Below are positions 6,505 to 14,858 of a DNA stretch of 45,442 nt, piece by piece; the stretch's first letter is position 1; each line of letters begins with the position of its first letter. The stretch covers positions 1-45,442 of the forward strand of contig JAZKXV010000008.1 in NCBI GenBank assembly GCA_045611785.1, written 5' to 3'. The stretch comes from JAFTYO01 sp045611785 (GTDB lineage Bacteria; Pseudomonadota; Alphaproteobacteria; RF32; CAG-239). The translations under genes and the position numbers were made by a program. The notes under the pieces were generated by a model. That model had not been told where the DNA came from. It did not search any database and saw only the letters and a program-made list of their open reading frames with translations.

Positions 6505-8937
6505 CTAATCTTTATTGGCTGCTTCAATTCTCATGCAATAGAATGAGCGATATACAAATATAAGACCGAAGATAAAGAAGAAGATTCCTAATCCGACGGA
6601 AATACATTTTGGTGCAGTTGCAGCCATTTCAACTGCTAATAAGCCGAATAATGTTGTAAACTTAATAATCGGGTTTAATGCCACAGAAGATGTATCTTTG
6701 TATGGATCTCCTACGGTATCACCAACAACGGAGGCATCATGTAAAGCAGTTCCTTTTTCTTTTAAATCTACTTCGACAACTTTTTTAGCATTATCCCAAG
6801 CTCCACCTGCATTGGCCATGTATAAAGCTTGGAACAAACCAAATACGGCAATTGAAATTAGATAACTTGCGAATAAGTTAGCGTTAAAGCATGCAAAGGC
6901 AATGGTAAATGAGAAAATCACGATAAAGATGTTGAACATACCTTTTTGCGCATAAACGGTGCAAATACGAACAACATTTTTAGAATCTTCAATTGATGCA
7001 GCTGTTTTACCATCAAGTTTAATATGCTTTTTAATGTAGTTTACAGCCCTGTATGCTCCAGCAGAAACTGCTTGCATAGAAGCACCTGAGAACCAGTAAA
7101 TTACGGCGCCACCTAAAATGAGACCGAACAATACATTAGGATCAAGCAAGTTAAGTGATAAATTTAATAATAAAATGATTGAGAAGATCATGGTGGTTGC
7201 ACCAATAACAGCTGTTCCGATTAATACAGGTTTTGCTGTTGCTTTGAAAGTGTTTCCGGCAGAATCGTTTTCTTCCAAAAGATGTTTACCGAGTTCAAAG
7301 TTTGGTTTGAAGCCATAATCTTTTTCAATTTCTTTTTCAATGTCTTGAATTTGTTCAATTTGAGAAAGTTCAAAAACAGATTGAGCGTTGTCTGTTACAG
7401 GGCCATAAGAGTCAACGGCAATGGTAACAGGACCCATGCCTAACATTCCGAAGGCGACTAAACCGAAAGCAAATACTGTAGGATATACCATATATGCATC
7501 CAGTCCGGTACGAGCGGTAAAGTATGCAATTACCATTAAACCAACCATAACTAAACCTTGCCAGAATCCTGAGAAGTTTCCTGCAACAATACCCGATATA
7601 ATGTTTAATGAAGCACCTGCTTCGCGACTTGCGTTAACAATCTCTTCAACGTGTTTAGACTTAGAAGAAGTAAAGATTTTTGTAAATTCAGGGATTAAAG
7701 CGGCTGATAATGTTCCGCAGCTGATAATGGTTGATAGTTTCCACCATAAATCAGGGCCAAATATAGCGGTATCAATCATCAAATATGAAACGCCAAAAGT
7801 TACCAAAATTGAAATTATAGAAGTTATCCAAACTAAAGAAGTTAATGGGGCTTCAAAATTAAATTTGTCTTTGTTACCAAATAAGGCTTTGCAGAATACG
7901 TTGTTCAATGAATATGCAACAATTGATGTTAAAATCATTAAAACACGCATAGCAAAAACCCAAGTAATTAGGCGAGCTTGAATATCAATTCCGTTTGACA
8001 AAGGTACGAGGTCTCCATATGGTGCATATGTCATTCCTGCGCCTAATACGATAAAACTGATAAGAGCTACACCAGTAACACCGTAGGTTTCAAAGCCATC
8101 AGCAGTAGGACCGACAGAATCGCCTGCATTATCACCTGTACAGTCGGCAATAACACCAGGGTTTCTAGCATCATCTTCATCAATTTTGAAAATTATTTTC
8201 ATTAAGTCTGCGCCTATATCTGCTATTTTGGTAAAAATACCACCGCAAATACGAAGTGCAGACGCTCCTAATGATTCTCCGATGGCAAAACCGATAAAGC
8301 AAGCACCAGCATTATCACGAGGAACAAATAATAAGATGAATATCATCATTATTAATTCAACACAAATGAGCAATACGCCGATAGACATACCTGAATGCAA
8401 AGGCAAGTTCATTACAGGATATGCTTTTCCTTTTAATGAAGCAAAGGAGGTTCTGGAGTTTGCATATGTGTTGATGCGCATACCGAACCATGCAACAGAG
8501 AATGAACCGACAATACCTAAAATTGACCACAATAAAATGTTTAATACTTTTAATAGTGGAGTTTGGTTTAAGTAAAAGAAATAGTAAAAAATACATATAG
8601 CGATGAAGCACTCTAAAACAAACAAGAGTTTTGCTTGTTGTTTCATGTAAGTTTTACAAGTTTCATAAATTGTTTCAGCTATATTTAGCATAGATTTATG
8701 AGAGGGCATTTTTTTGATGCGGACAAACTCGTAAACACCAAAAAATATACCTAATATGCATACAAGCATTCCGGCAAACAAAATGTTTGAACCGGTAATA
8801 GATAATCCGAAAATATTAAAAACGACATCTAAAGATGGAATGTTTAAATCAATTTCTGAAGCGTATGCATCTTGAAAAAAAAATAAAGAAGATAAAGCAT
8901 ATAGAATAGCTTTATTAAGCTTACTGAATTTTAACAT
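6505..8937 (-). CDS. hppA: Membrane H+-translocating pyrophosphatase
   Basis: Hydrolyses PPi and pumps protons across the inner membrane. At 810 residues with about 16 membrane helices it is longer than the usual 660-770. Family signatures: DIGADL (240-245), EDDARNPGVIAD (254-265), GDNAGDSVG (268-276), a C-terminal DASVVGDTVGDPYKDTSS. Lys565 in GNTFKAT is the residue typical of K+-independent pumps. Differences from the common type: the first motif reads DIGADLMKIIF rather than DVGADLVGKVE, about 25 extra residues with charged helices (530-556) precede GNTFKAT, and the N-terminus looks like a cleavable signal (ALSSLFFFQDAYA). AAGGAT supports the start. Confidence 0.93.
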   Translation of the reverse strand: MLKFSKLNKAILYALSSLFFFQDAYASEIDLNIPSLDVVFNIFGLSITGSNILFAGMLVCILGIFFGVYEFVRIKKMPSHKSMLNIAETIYETCKTYMKQQAKLLFVLECFIAICIFYYFFYLNQTPLLKVLNILLWSILGIVGSFSVAWFGMRINTYANSRTSFASLKGKAYPVMNLPLHSGMSIGVLLICVELIMMIFILLFVPRDNAGACFIGFAIGESLGASALRICGGIFTKIADIGADLMKIIFKIDEDDARNPGVIADCTGDNAGDSVGPTADGFETYGVTGVALISFIVLGAGMTYAPYGDLVPLSNGIDIQARLITWVFAMRVLMILTSIVAYSLNNVFCKALFGNKDKFNFEAPLTSLVWITSIISILVTFGVSYLMIDTAIFGPDLWWKLSTIISCGTLSAALIPEFTKIFTSSKSKHVEEIVNASREAGASLNIISGIVAGNFSGFWQGLVMVGLMVIAYFTARTGLDAYMVYPTVFAFGLVAFGMLGMGPVTIAVDSYGPVTDNAQSVFELSQIEQIQDIEKEIEKDYGFKPNFELGKHLLEENDSAGNTFKATAKPVLIGTAVIGATTMIFSIILLLNLSLNLLDPNVLFGLILGGAVIYWFSGASMQAVSAGAYRAVNYIKKHIKLDGKTAASIEDSKNVVRICTVYAQKGMFNIFIVIFSFTIAFACFNANLFASYLISIAVFGLFQALYMANAGGAWDNAKKVVEVDLKEKGTALHDASVVGDTVGDPYKDTSSVALNPIIKFTTLFGLLAVEMAATAPKCISVGLGIFFFIFGLIFVYRSFYCMRIEAANKD

Positions 8938-8965
8938 AATTACATCCTTTTAAAAATTGTTACGC

Positions 8966-8995
8966 TTATAATCGGATTAAATAATCCGATTATAA
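8966..8995. repeat. 13-bp inverted repeat before hppA
   Basis: TTATAATCGGATT (8966-8978) and AATCCGATTATAA (8983-8995) form a perfect 13-bp stem with a 4-nt loop, 29 bp before the hppA start. No T run follows it, so a regulator site or leader hairpin is at least as likely as a terminator for the ankyrin gene upstream. Confidence 0.55.
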
Positions 8996-9070
8996 ACAAT
9001 TATGAGGATATACTAAACCTATATTTATAAAAAATCAGTTAAGTTTTAACGTCAGCTGATGGATTTAAAA

Positions 9071-9874
9071 TTAAATTGCAGGATCTACGTTGACCATTTC
9101 CATATCAGTATAAACTTTACCGCTTACATCTTTAATTTCTGTGTTTGCACCATGTTCAATTAATAACTTTACAACCTCAGAGTTTCCGCTGGCTTGGGCA
9201 TAAAACAATGCTGTTTTTCCATTGTTATCTTTTATATCCAAATCAGCACCTGCATCGATAATGATCTTTACAATATCAAGATTCCAAATGTTTGTAACAG
9301 CATTCATCAAAGGAGTGCCTAATGTGCTTGTTAGATTAACATTTGCACCATTTTCAATTAATAATTTAGCCATTTCAATAGCACGTGTCATTTCATGAAA
9401 AAGTTTCTTTTTGAGTTCTTCTTGAACTTCCGGATTATTGGTATCAAGCCCCATGGTTTTCATCATCATGATTTGGAGTTGCAATTCGTTTGCTTTTGAT
9501 GTGGCAATGTTAAGAGGAAGCATACCGTTTCTTGCAGGGGTGTTAACATCTGCACCATATTCAATGGCTTTTTTAGCTACTTTTAAGTCTTGGTTTCTTG
9601 CCAATAAGTAGTATAAAGGAGGGTTTCCGGCATTGTCTTTAGAATTAAAGTCAAAACCTTCGTTTTTTAAGGTTTCAATAGTTTCAACTGTTGCATTTGC
9701 CAGTAGATCTTCTAAGTCGTTATTGCGAAAGTCATTGCTGACAACGGAAGAACTAATTTGCTGCTCTTGGTTAGGAGAGTCGCTTAATTCTTGATTTACA
9801 ATGTTATTTTCTTGAGCGTTGCACAAGAAAGGGAATAACATAATAGCAAAGCTTAAAAAAACAGATTTTGACAT
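9071..9874 (-). CDS. Periplasmic ankyrin-repeat protein
   Basis: A 267-residue protein with a signal peptide (about residues 1-20, ending LCNAQ) and four to five ankyrin repeats from about residue 75 to the end, for example NAGNPPLYYLLARNQD, LGTPLMNAVTN and NNGKTALFYAQASGN. About 35 residues between the second and third repeats are irregular (MMMKTMGLDTNNPEVQEELK). Ankyrin repeats bind proteins; the partner is unknown. A good AAGGAG site precedes the ATG. It is transcribed toward hppA, and the next gene on that strand but one is the autotransporter, which also has an ankyrin-like segment. Confidence 0.85.
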   Translation of the reverse strand: MSKSVFLSFAIMLFPFLCNAQENNIVNQELSDSPNQEQQISSSVVSNDFRNNDLEDLLANATVETIETLKNEGFDFNSKDNAGNPPLYYLLARNQDLKVAKKAIEYGADVNTPARNGMLPLNIATSKANELQLQIMMMKTMGLDTNNPEVQEELKKKLFHEMTRAIEMAKLLIENGANVNLTSTLGTPLMNAVTNIWNLDIVKIIIDAGADLDIKDNNGKTALFYAQASGNSEVVKLLIEHGANTEIKDVSGKVYTDMEMVNVDPAI

Positions 9875-10066
9875 AATTTTCTCCTTTAATTGTTTATTTT
9901 AGCATAAACAAATTTGTAGACATTTCAAGCGATAAAATTTTTATTGACAAGTTAGGGGCTCAGATTGCTGTTTTAAATGTAATTAATATAAAATTGTTTA
10001 TTAGTCTATTTTATGTTGTGTATAACTTTGTTAACAAAATATATCTTCAGTTGCGAATCAATAAAA

Positions 10067-10095
10067 GTTAACTAATAGTTAACGTATAGTTTAAC
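10067..10095 (+). promoter_or_regulatory. Three GTTAAC-type repeats at 11-bp spacing before apaG
   Basis: GTTAAC at 10067 and 10078 and GTTTAAC at 10089 repeat with a period of 11 bp, one helical turn. A further GTTAAC lies at 10030. The array ends just before the apaG ribosome site and overlaps the likely promoter region. Repeats phased on one DNA face are typical operators; the regulator is unknown. Confidence 0.6.
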
Positions 10096-10109
10096 AAAGG
10101 TATTTTGAT

Positions 10110-10511
10110 ATGAATTTTGAAAATGAATACGTTACTGCGCAAACAGATGATATAGTTATTTCTGCTTGTCAGGCTTATTTGGAAGATGAAGATGATAATG
10201 CATGCTCATATTATTTGCGCATTGAAAATAATTCTGATGATAGAATCCAGATATTAAGTAAAGAATTTAGTATAGCAGATGATAAGGGAAATTTGTATTT
10301 AGAAAATGGTTTAGGTTTTAAAGGTGAAATTCCTGAACTTGAGCCGGGTGAATATTTTGAATTTTCAAACAGTGCACCTGTTACTTCTTCTTTTGCAGTG
10401 TTATATGGAAGCTGCAGAATTGTTAAAGAAAAATGCAATCAAATAAAAGATATTAAAATTCCGGCAGTAAGTTTAATCGGAAATACGCGCTTAGGGACTG
10501 CTTTTAATTAG
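10110..10511 (+). CDS. apaG: ApaG-domain protein (divergent)
   Basis: A 133-residue protein matching ApaG in order and length: YYLRIENNSDDRIQIL, then FSIADDKGN, then GFKGEIPELEPGEYFEFSN, then GSCRIV and a closing beta strand KIPAVSL. The family forms a fibronectin-like beta sandwich of uncertain role. The normally conserved Arg-His-Trp segment after the first strand is replaced by SKEF, and the N-terminal part is acidic. AAGG precedes the ATG. It stands alone between the operator-like repeats and a strong palindromic terminator. Confidence 0.8.
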   Translation: MNFENEYVTAQTDDIVISACQAYLEDEDDNACSYYLRIENNSDDRIQILSKEFSIADDKGNLYLENGLGFKGEIPELEPGEYFEFSNSAPVTSSFAVLYGSCRIVKEKCNQIKDIKIPAVSLIGNTRLGTAFN

Positions 10512-10556
10512 AAAATAACAAAAAACTCCGGAATTCCGGAGTTTTTTGTTATTTTC
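10511..10556. terminator. Perfect 46-bp palindrome, two-way terminator
   Basis: Both arms of 23 bp match exactly around the centre GAATTC at 10531-10536, with T runs on both strands. It ends apaG and the convergent membrane-protein gene, whose last codons it contains. Confidence 0.9.
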
Positions 10557-10950
10557 TTTTTTTGCTAATATATTTTATTAGCATAAGAAGTGCTATTACT
10601 GCAATGTTAAACAAGAACAGAAGTCCGAATCCCAGCAATGCTGTTAGAGCTCCTGTTGTGTTTATACAGAACAGATTGTTTCCAACTAGCCCTAATATAT
10701 AAAACGCTCCTAAAGCGCAATATGTTAGAGCAAGCACCATGAAGGTAAGTTTGAGATTCTCGTCGTAGGGGTGTTTTTCGTTAGATAGGCCAAAGGGTAC
10801 AAATAGCACTGCTATGGTGATTGCAATACCGATGACTTCTCCGACTTTTCCCCAGTACTCTTGTAAGTAATAACTTCCGAGAAAAGCAAAACCTATTACA
10901 ACAGGTGCTAACACAAGGATGCGTAATCCTCTTTTGGCTGATGGGCTCAT
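10549..10950 (-). CDS. Four-helix membrane protein, unknown
   Basis: About 133 residues with four hydrophobic segments (roughly 9-27, 35-51, 63-83 and 100-126) and a basic KKRK tail. No family recognised. I chose the ATG at 10950 rather than 10992 because a TTGACA-N17-TAACAT promoter (11018-11023 and 10995-11000 on the minus strand) would start RNA near 10988, downstream of the earlier ATG. That leaves a leader of about 38 nt with no Shine-Dalgarno site, ending CATT before ATG, as in two other unknown genes of this window. Confidence 0.65.
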   Translation of the reverse strand: MSPSAKRGLRILVLAPVVIGFAFLGSYYLQEYWGKVGEVIGIAITIAVLFVPFGLSNEKHPYDENLKLTFMVLALTYCALGAFYILGLVGNNLFCINTTGALTALLGFGLLFLFNIAVIALLMLIKYISKKRK

Positions 10951-10994
10951 AATGATTCGTAAATTATAGTTAGAAAAAATAAAATTATGCATTA

Positions 10995-11023
10995 ATGTTA
11001 GTGTTATTTTGTGTTTTTGTCAA
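10995..11023 (-). promoter_or_regulatory. Promoter of the membrane-protein gene ending at 10549
   Basis: Minus-strand TTGACA (11023-11018), 17-bp spacer, TAACAT (11000-10995). The -35 is a perfect match, the -10 a partial one. Confidence 0.6.
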
Positions 11024-11031
11024 TAGTTTTG

Positions 11032-11065
11032 TAAAAAAAAGATGCTTAAGGAACTTAAGCATCTT
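11032..11065 (-). terminator. Terminator directly after nusG
   Basis: AAGATGCTTAAG / CTTAAGCATCTT stem (11039-11050 with 11054-11065), followed on the minus strand by eight or nine T. It separates nusG from any downstream gene. Confidence 0.9.
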
Positions 11066-11083
11066 AAAAAATAACTGGAAAAA

Positions 11084-11617
11084 TTATTTTATTTTTTCAA
11101 CTTGAGTAAATTCTAATTCAACCGGTGTGTAACGTCCGAAAATTGAAACAGAAACTTTTAATCTTGATTTTTCAGTATCAACTTCTTCAACAACACCAAC
11201 AAATGAAGCAAACGGTCCGTCAATAACTCTGATTTGTTCACCAATTTCAAAGTCAACAACGGTTTGAGGACGATCAACACCTTCTTCCATTTGTTTAATA
11301 ATGCGTTCTGCTTCAGCGTTACTGATAGGTTGTGGCTTGTTACGGCTACCTAAGAATCCGCTAACTCTAGGAGTGTTTTTAACAACGTGCCAACATTCGT
11401 CAGACATTTCCATTTTTACCAAGATGTAACCAGGGAAAAATTTGCGTTCACTACTAACTTTTGCGCCTTTTTTAATTTCAATAACTTCTTCTGTAGGAAC
11501 TAAAACTTCTAAAATTTTATCTTCTAAGTTTTTTAATATTGCTTGTTCTCTTAAAGATTCTGCAACTTTTTTTTCCGAACCAGAGTATACATTAACTACA
11601 TACCAACGTGCAGACAT
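11084..11617 (-). CDS. nusG: Transcription termination/antitermination factor NusG
   Basis: A 177-residue factor that binds RNA polymerase and links it to Rho or the ribosome. The N-terminal NGN domain starts with RWYVVNVYSGSEKKVAESL and contains FFPGYILVKMEM and TPRVSGFLG. The C-terminal KOW domain includes GEQIRVIDGPFASFVGVVEEVD. Length and motifs are standard. It follows secE by 4 bp. A strong terminator comes next instead of the usual rplK ribosomal-protein operon. Confidence 0.97.
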   Translation of the reverse strand: MSARWYVVNVYSGSEKKVAESLREQAILKNLEDKILEVLVPTEEVIEIKKGAKVSSERKFFPGYILVKMEMSDECWHVVKNTPRVSGFLGSRNKPQPISNAEAERIIKQMEEGVDRPQTVVDFEIGEQIRVIDGPFASFVGVVEEVDTEKSRLKVSVSIFGRYTPVELEFTQVEKIK

Positions 11618-11621
11618 CAGA

Positions 11622-11816
11622 TTATGCTCCTAAACCCAAGATTAATTTAACAGCCCATGCTAAAACAACATCAGTCATGAAGAAAAATGTAGCAGCAATA
11701 GCTACAATAACGATTACCATGGTTGTAGCTTGAGAAACTTCTTTTCTGGTAGGCCATGTAACTTTTTTAACTTCTTGTTTTACTTGCCTGAAAAATTGAA
11801 TAGGACTAATTTTCAC
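11622..11816 (-). CDS. secE: Preprotein translocase subunit SecE
   Basis: A 64-residue single-pass protein of the SecYEG channel. The amphipathic helix FFRQVKQEVKKVTWPTRKEV is the family signature, followed by one membrane helix (about residues 31-58). This is the short SecE form usual outside the Enterobacteriaceae. It lies between tRNA-Trp and nusG in the conserved order; GAGGATCC upstream can serve as ribosome site. Confidence 0.96.
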   Translation of the reverse strand: MKISPIQFFRQVKQEVKKVTWPTRKEVSQATTMVIVIVAIAATFFFMTDVVLAWAVKLILGLGA

Positions 11817-11863
11817 CTTGGATCCTCTTAACTAAAAAATTAAACGAGATGATTTGATAAAAA

Positions 11864-11938
11864 TGGCAGGGGCAGCAGGATTTGAACCCACGACACTCGG
11901 TTTTGGAGACCGATGTTCTACCACTGAACTATACCCCT
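11864..11938 (-). tRNA. tRNA-Trp(CCA)
   Basis: Read on the minus strand: acceptor AGGGGTA pairs with TGCCCCT, D arm GTTC/GAAC, anticodon stem TCGGT/ACCGA with loop CTCCAAA (anticodon CCA), T arm GTGGG-TTCAAAT-CCTGC with wobble pairs, discriminator G and encoded CCA. 75 nt. G73 and CCA are tRNA-Trp identity elements. It stands upstream of secE, its usual place. Confidence 0.97.
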
Positions 11939-12036
11939 TTAATAAAAATATAATTATCAAACCGATTTTAGCTATTGATACACACTTTATATTAATAAAT
12001 CAAGAGTTTTTTGTTTTATTTTAGCAATTTTTTTAT

Positions 12037-12678
12037 TTATATAAATTTCCATGCTATAGCGCATAAATTTGCAGTACCGCAATTACATACATTATAGTTT
12101 CTTTGTACATTGTTTTGTTGTAAATCCGTAGCACGGAAAGTGACTTCTGAAGATGTAAAATCATGAGGTACTAAAGAACTGGTTTCAATAGTTAAATCGC
12201 CATCAGACTTAATGGTCATACCGATAAATCCGGTTTGGATATCTGATCCCCAGTTTTCCAGTAACAGTTCTTGACAAGTTAAAGAGTCTAATCCGTTAAA
12301 GATAATAATAAAAGCTCCGTTAACGTCGTCGATTGTTTCTGCAGACTTTATAAATACGGATCCTTTATGTCTGTTAATTATGTTTTGTTTATCGATGCTT
12401 ATCATATCTTCAGGAACAATACCTGTACCAATTGCCATTCTTTCGCTTAGAGCCTGATAATTGTTTTGTGTAAGAAAAACGGTTCGAATATTTGCAACCA
12501 AATGAGATATATCGTCTTTGAGTTTATTTGTTCTGAGTTGGTGGCTGCCTTTAACGTATCCTGCAATACCGCCGATTCCTAAAAGACCGACAATTGCCAA
12601 TACGCCAACCATCTCAACCATACTTCTACCTAATTGAGATGATATTTTGTTGCCACCATTAAATAATTTATAATTCAT
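12037..12678 (-). CDS. Type IV pilin-like protein (PilS family)
   Basis: About 213 residues. The N-terminus has a short basic leader and a prepilin site in LGRSMVEMVGVLAIVGLLG: cleavage after Gly, Glu at +5 and a hydrophobic helix, as in type IVb pilins. DISHLVANIRTVFLTQNNY after the helix is typical of PilS-like major pilins, followed by a globular domain. Two Cys residues near the end (NVCNCG) plus others allow a disulfide. Start at ATG 12678, after AAGG; a TTG six bases earlier is possible. No pilus-assembly genes are next to it, so it acts with machinery encoded elsewhere or is an orphan pseudopilin. Confidence 0.8.
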   Translation of the reverse strand: MNYKLFNGGNKISSQLGRSMVEMVGVLAIVGLLGIGGIAGYVKGSHQLRTNKLKDDISHLVANIRTVFLTQNNYQALSERMAIGTGIVPEDMISIDKQNIINRHKGSVFIKSAETIDDVNGAFIIIFNGLDSLTCQELLLENWGSDIQTGFIGMTIKSDGDLTIETSSLVPHDFTSSEVTFRATDLQQNNVQRNYNVCNCGTANLCAIAWKFI

Positions 12679-12761
12679 AAACAAATACCTTACACAAAGA
12701 CTGTTGTTATTTTACATAATAATTTTTAAATAGCAAGCACCTATTTAAAAAATGTAAAAAA

Positions 12762-12791
12762 AGCTCTGTATTATGAGAACAGTGCAGAGCT
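12762..12791 (-). terminator. Terminator of typA
   Basis: AGCTCTG / CAGAGCT stem with a loop of about 16 nt, followed on the minus strand by a T run, 15 bp after the typA stop. Confidence 0.7.
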
Positions 12792-12805
12792 GAAAAGTAA
12801 GACAA

Positions 12806-14614
12806 TTAAGCGTTTTCTATACGTGAACGCTTACGCAAAATAGGGTCTAGAATTTTCTTTCTTAATCTTAAAGATTTTGGTGTAATTTCTAACAATTCAT
12901 CTGATTGAATGTAAGATAATGCTTGTTCCAGGCTCATTTTTCTAGGTGGTATTAAGTCAATTGCTTCATCTTTTCCGGCAGCGCGGATGTTTGTTAATTG
13001 TTTTGCTTTTGTAGGGTTAACTTCCAAATCGTTAGATTTTGTGTGTTCACCTATAATCATACCAACATAAACAGGGCTGTTATGTTCAACAAACATAGGG
13101 CCTCTTTCTTGTAATTTCCATAAAGCGTAAGCAACAGCCGTACCGCTTTCGCTTGAAATTAAAGCACCGGTTCTTCTTCCTTCAATTTCACCTTTATAAG
13201 GTTCGTAAGCGTAAAAAATTCGGTTCATAACGCCTGTACCTCTGGTGTCGGTTAAAAATTCGGAATGATAACCTATTAAGCCTCTTGATGGAGCGTGGAA
13301 AATTAATCTTACTTTGTTTCCGAGTTGAGATGGTATCATTTCGGTCATTTCTGCTCTGCGTTGTCCTAATTTTTCAACAACAGCACCGGAAAATTCTTCA
13401 TCAACGTCTATTACAACTTCTTCAATTGGTTCAAGTAAATTGCCGTTTTCATCTTTTTGCATTAAAACTCTAGGGCGAGAAATTGATAATTCAAAACCTT
13501 CGCGACGCATGGTTTCAATTAAGACACCGAGTTGCAATTCCCCACGTCCTGCAACCTCAAACGAATCGGTGCTTTCGGTGCGAGAAATTTTTAATGCAAT
13601 GTTACCCTCAGCTTCTTTTTCTAGCCTATCCCAAATCATACGGGATGTTACCTTGTCACCTTCGCGTCCTGCAAGTGGCGAATCGTTAACAGAGAAGGTC
13701 ATAGCAAGCGTTGGAGGGTCAATAGGCTGTGCTTTTATAGCTTCATTAATGCTATAATCACAAATTGTATCAGCAACAGTACCTTTAACAATACCGGCAA
13801 CAGCGACAATGTCACCAGCTTGAGCCTCATTTAATGCAACTCTTTCTAAACCACGATATGCCAAAATTTTAGTAATACGAGTTCTTTCAACTTCGCCTTT
13901 ATCATTAATTACTTTTACGGCATCATTTAATTTTAAATTTCCTGACTGAATTTTTCCACTTAGAATTCTACCTAAAAACTTATCTGCTTCTAATGTGGTA
14001 ACTAACATGGAAAAAGGATTTTCAGGTTCACATTTTGGTTTGCTTACATAAGATAAAATAAGTTCAAATAAAGGAGTTAAATCTTTTCTTTCATCATTTA
14101 AATCTTGAACAGCCCAACCATTTCTACCTGATGCATACAAAACAGGAAAATCAAGTTGCTCATCATTTGCATCTAAACTCACGAATAAATCAAAAATTTC
14201 GTTTAAGACTTCATCAGGGCGAGCATCGGCTTTATCTGCTTTGTTTATTACGACAATTGGTTTTAAGCCAATTTTTAAAGCCTTGCCCAATACAAACTTT
14301 GTCTGAGGCATAGGACCTTCAGAAGAGTCAACTAATAATACAACACCATCTACCATAGATAAAATACGTTCAACTTCACCACCAAAGTCAGCGTGACCCG
14401 GAGTGTCAACAATGTTGATATGGGTGCCGTTCCAGTTAACAGATGTGCATTTAGAAAGAATGGTAATGCCTCTTTCTCTTTCCAAATCATTACTATCCAT
14501 AACGCAATCAGCAACCTTTTGGTTGTCTCTAAAAGTTCCGCTTTGTCTTAATAATCCGTCCACAAGAGTGGTTTTGCCGTGGTCTACGTGGGCAATGATT
14601 GCAATGTTTCTCAT
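12806..14614 (-). CDS. typA: Ribosome-associated GTPase TypA/BipA
   Basis: A 602-residue translational GTPase that helps assemble the large ribosomal subunit, chiefly under stress or cold. The G domain shows AHVDHGKTTLVDGL (P loop), RERGITI (switch I), DTPGHADFGGEV (switch II) and NKADKADARP. The beta-barrel domain 2 and EF-G-like domains follow, including GRGELQLGVLIETMRREGFE, and the C-terminal BipA-specific part has GTGVMNRIF and PRKMSLEQALSYI. Length is standard. A good AGGAGA site precedes the ATG. Monocistronic. Confidence 0.97.
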   Translation of the reverse strand: MRNIAIIAHVDHGKTTLVDGLLRQSGTFRDNQKVADCVMDSNDLERERGITILSKCTSVNWNGTHINIVDTPGHADFGGEVERILSMVDGVVLLVDSSEGPMPQTKFVLGKALKIGLKPIVVINKADKADARPDEVLNEIFDLFVSLDANDEQLDFPVLYASGRNGWAVQDLNDERKDLTPLFELILSYVSKPKCEPENPFSMLVTTLEADKFLGRILSGKIQSGNLKLNDAVKVINDKGEVERTRITKILAYRGLERVALNEAQAGDIVAVAGIVKGTVADTICDYSINEAIKAQPIDPPTLAMTFSVNDSPLAGREGDKVTSRMIWDRLEKEAEGNIALKISRTESTDSFEVAGRGELQLGVLIETMRREGFELSISRPRVLMQKDENGNLLEPIEEVVIDVDEEFSGAVVEKLGQRRAEMTEMIPSQLGNKVRLIFHAPSRGLIGYHSEFLTDTRGTGVMNRIFYAYEPYKGEIEGRRTGALISSESGTAVAYALWKLQERGPMFVEHNSPVYVGMIIGEHTKSNDLEVNPTKAKQLTNIRAAGKDEAIDLIPPRKMSLEQALSYIQSDELLEITPKSLRLRKKILDPILRKRSRIENA

Positions 14615-14786
14615 TTTTATTTTCTCCTAAAGAACTGTCATACAGTAAATAAGACCAAGCGAACTATTATTTAAAAATCGCTTATTAACTTACTTCAAGC
14701 ACAATCAAATTATATAAGACGTGCATTGTTATGACGTAATTTTTTTTGCACATTAGCGTGTTTTTTTTAAATTTCAAGAAAAAAAC

Positions 14787-14815
14787 TTGCAAAGTTTGTA
14801 AAAATTATTTATATT
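14787..14815 (+). promoter_or_regulatory. Promoter of the small membrane gene at 14859
   Basis: TTGCAA (14787-14792), 17-bp spacer, TATATT (14810-14815). It predicts a leader of about 37 nt. Confidence 0.65.
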
Positions 14816-14858
14816 TTTGGCAATATTTAATTATTAATCTTCTTAAAACGTTATCATT

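Noticed and set aside
7421..7981. 186-codon open frame opposite hppA
   Set aside because: Mirror frame of a long, well-supported membrane-protein gene, without a ribosome site.
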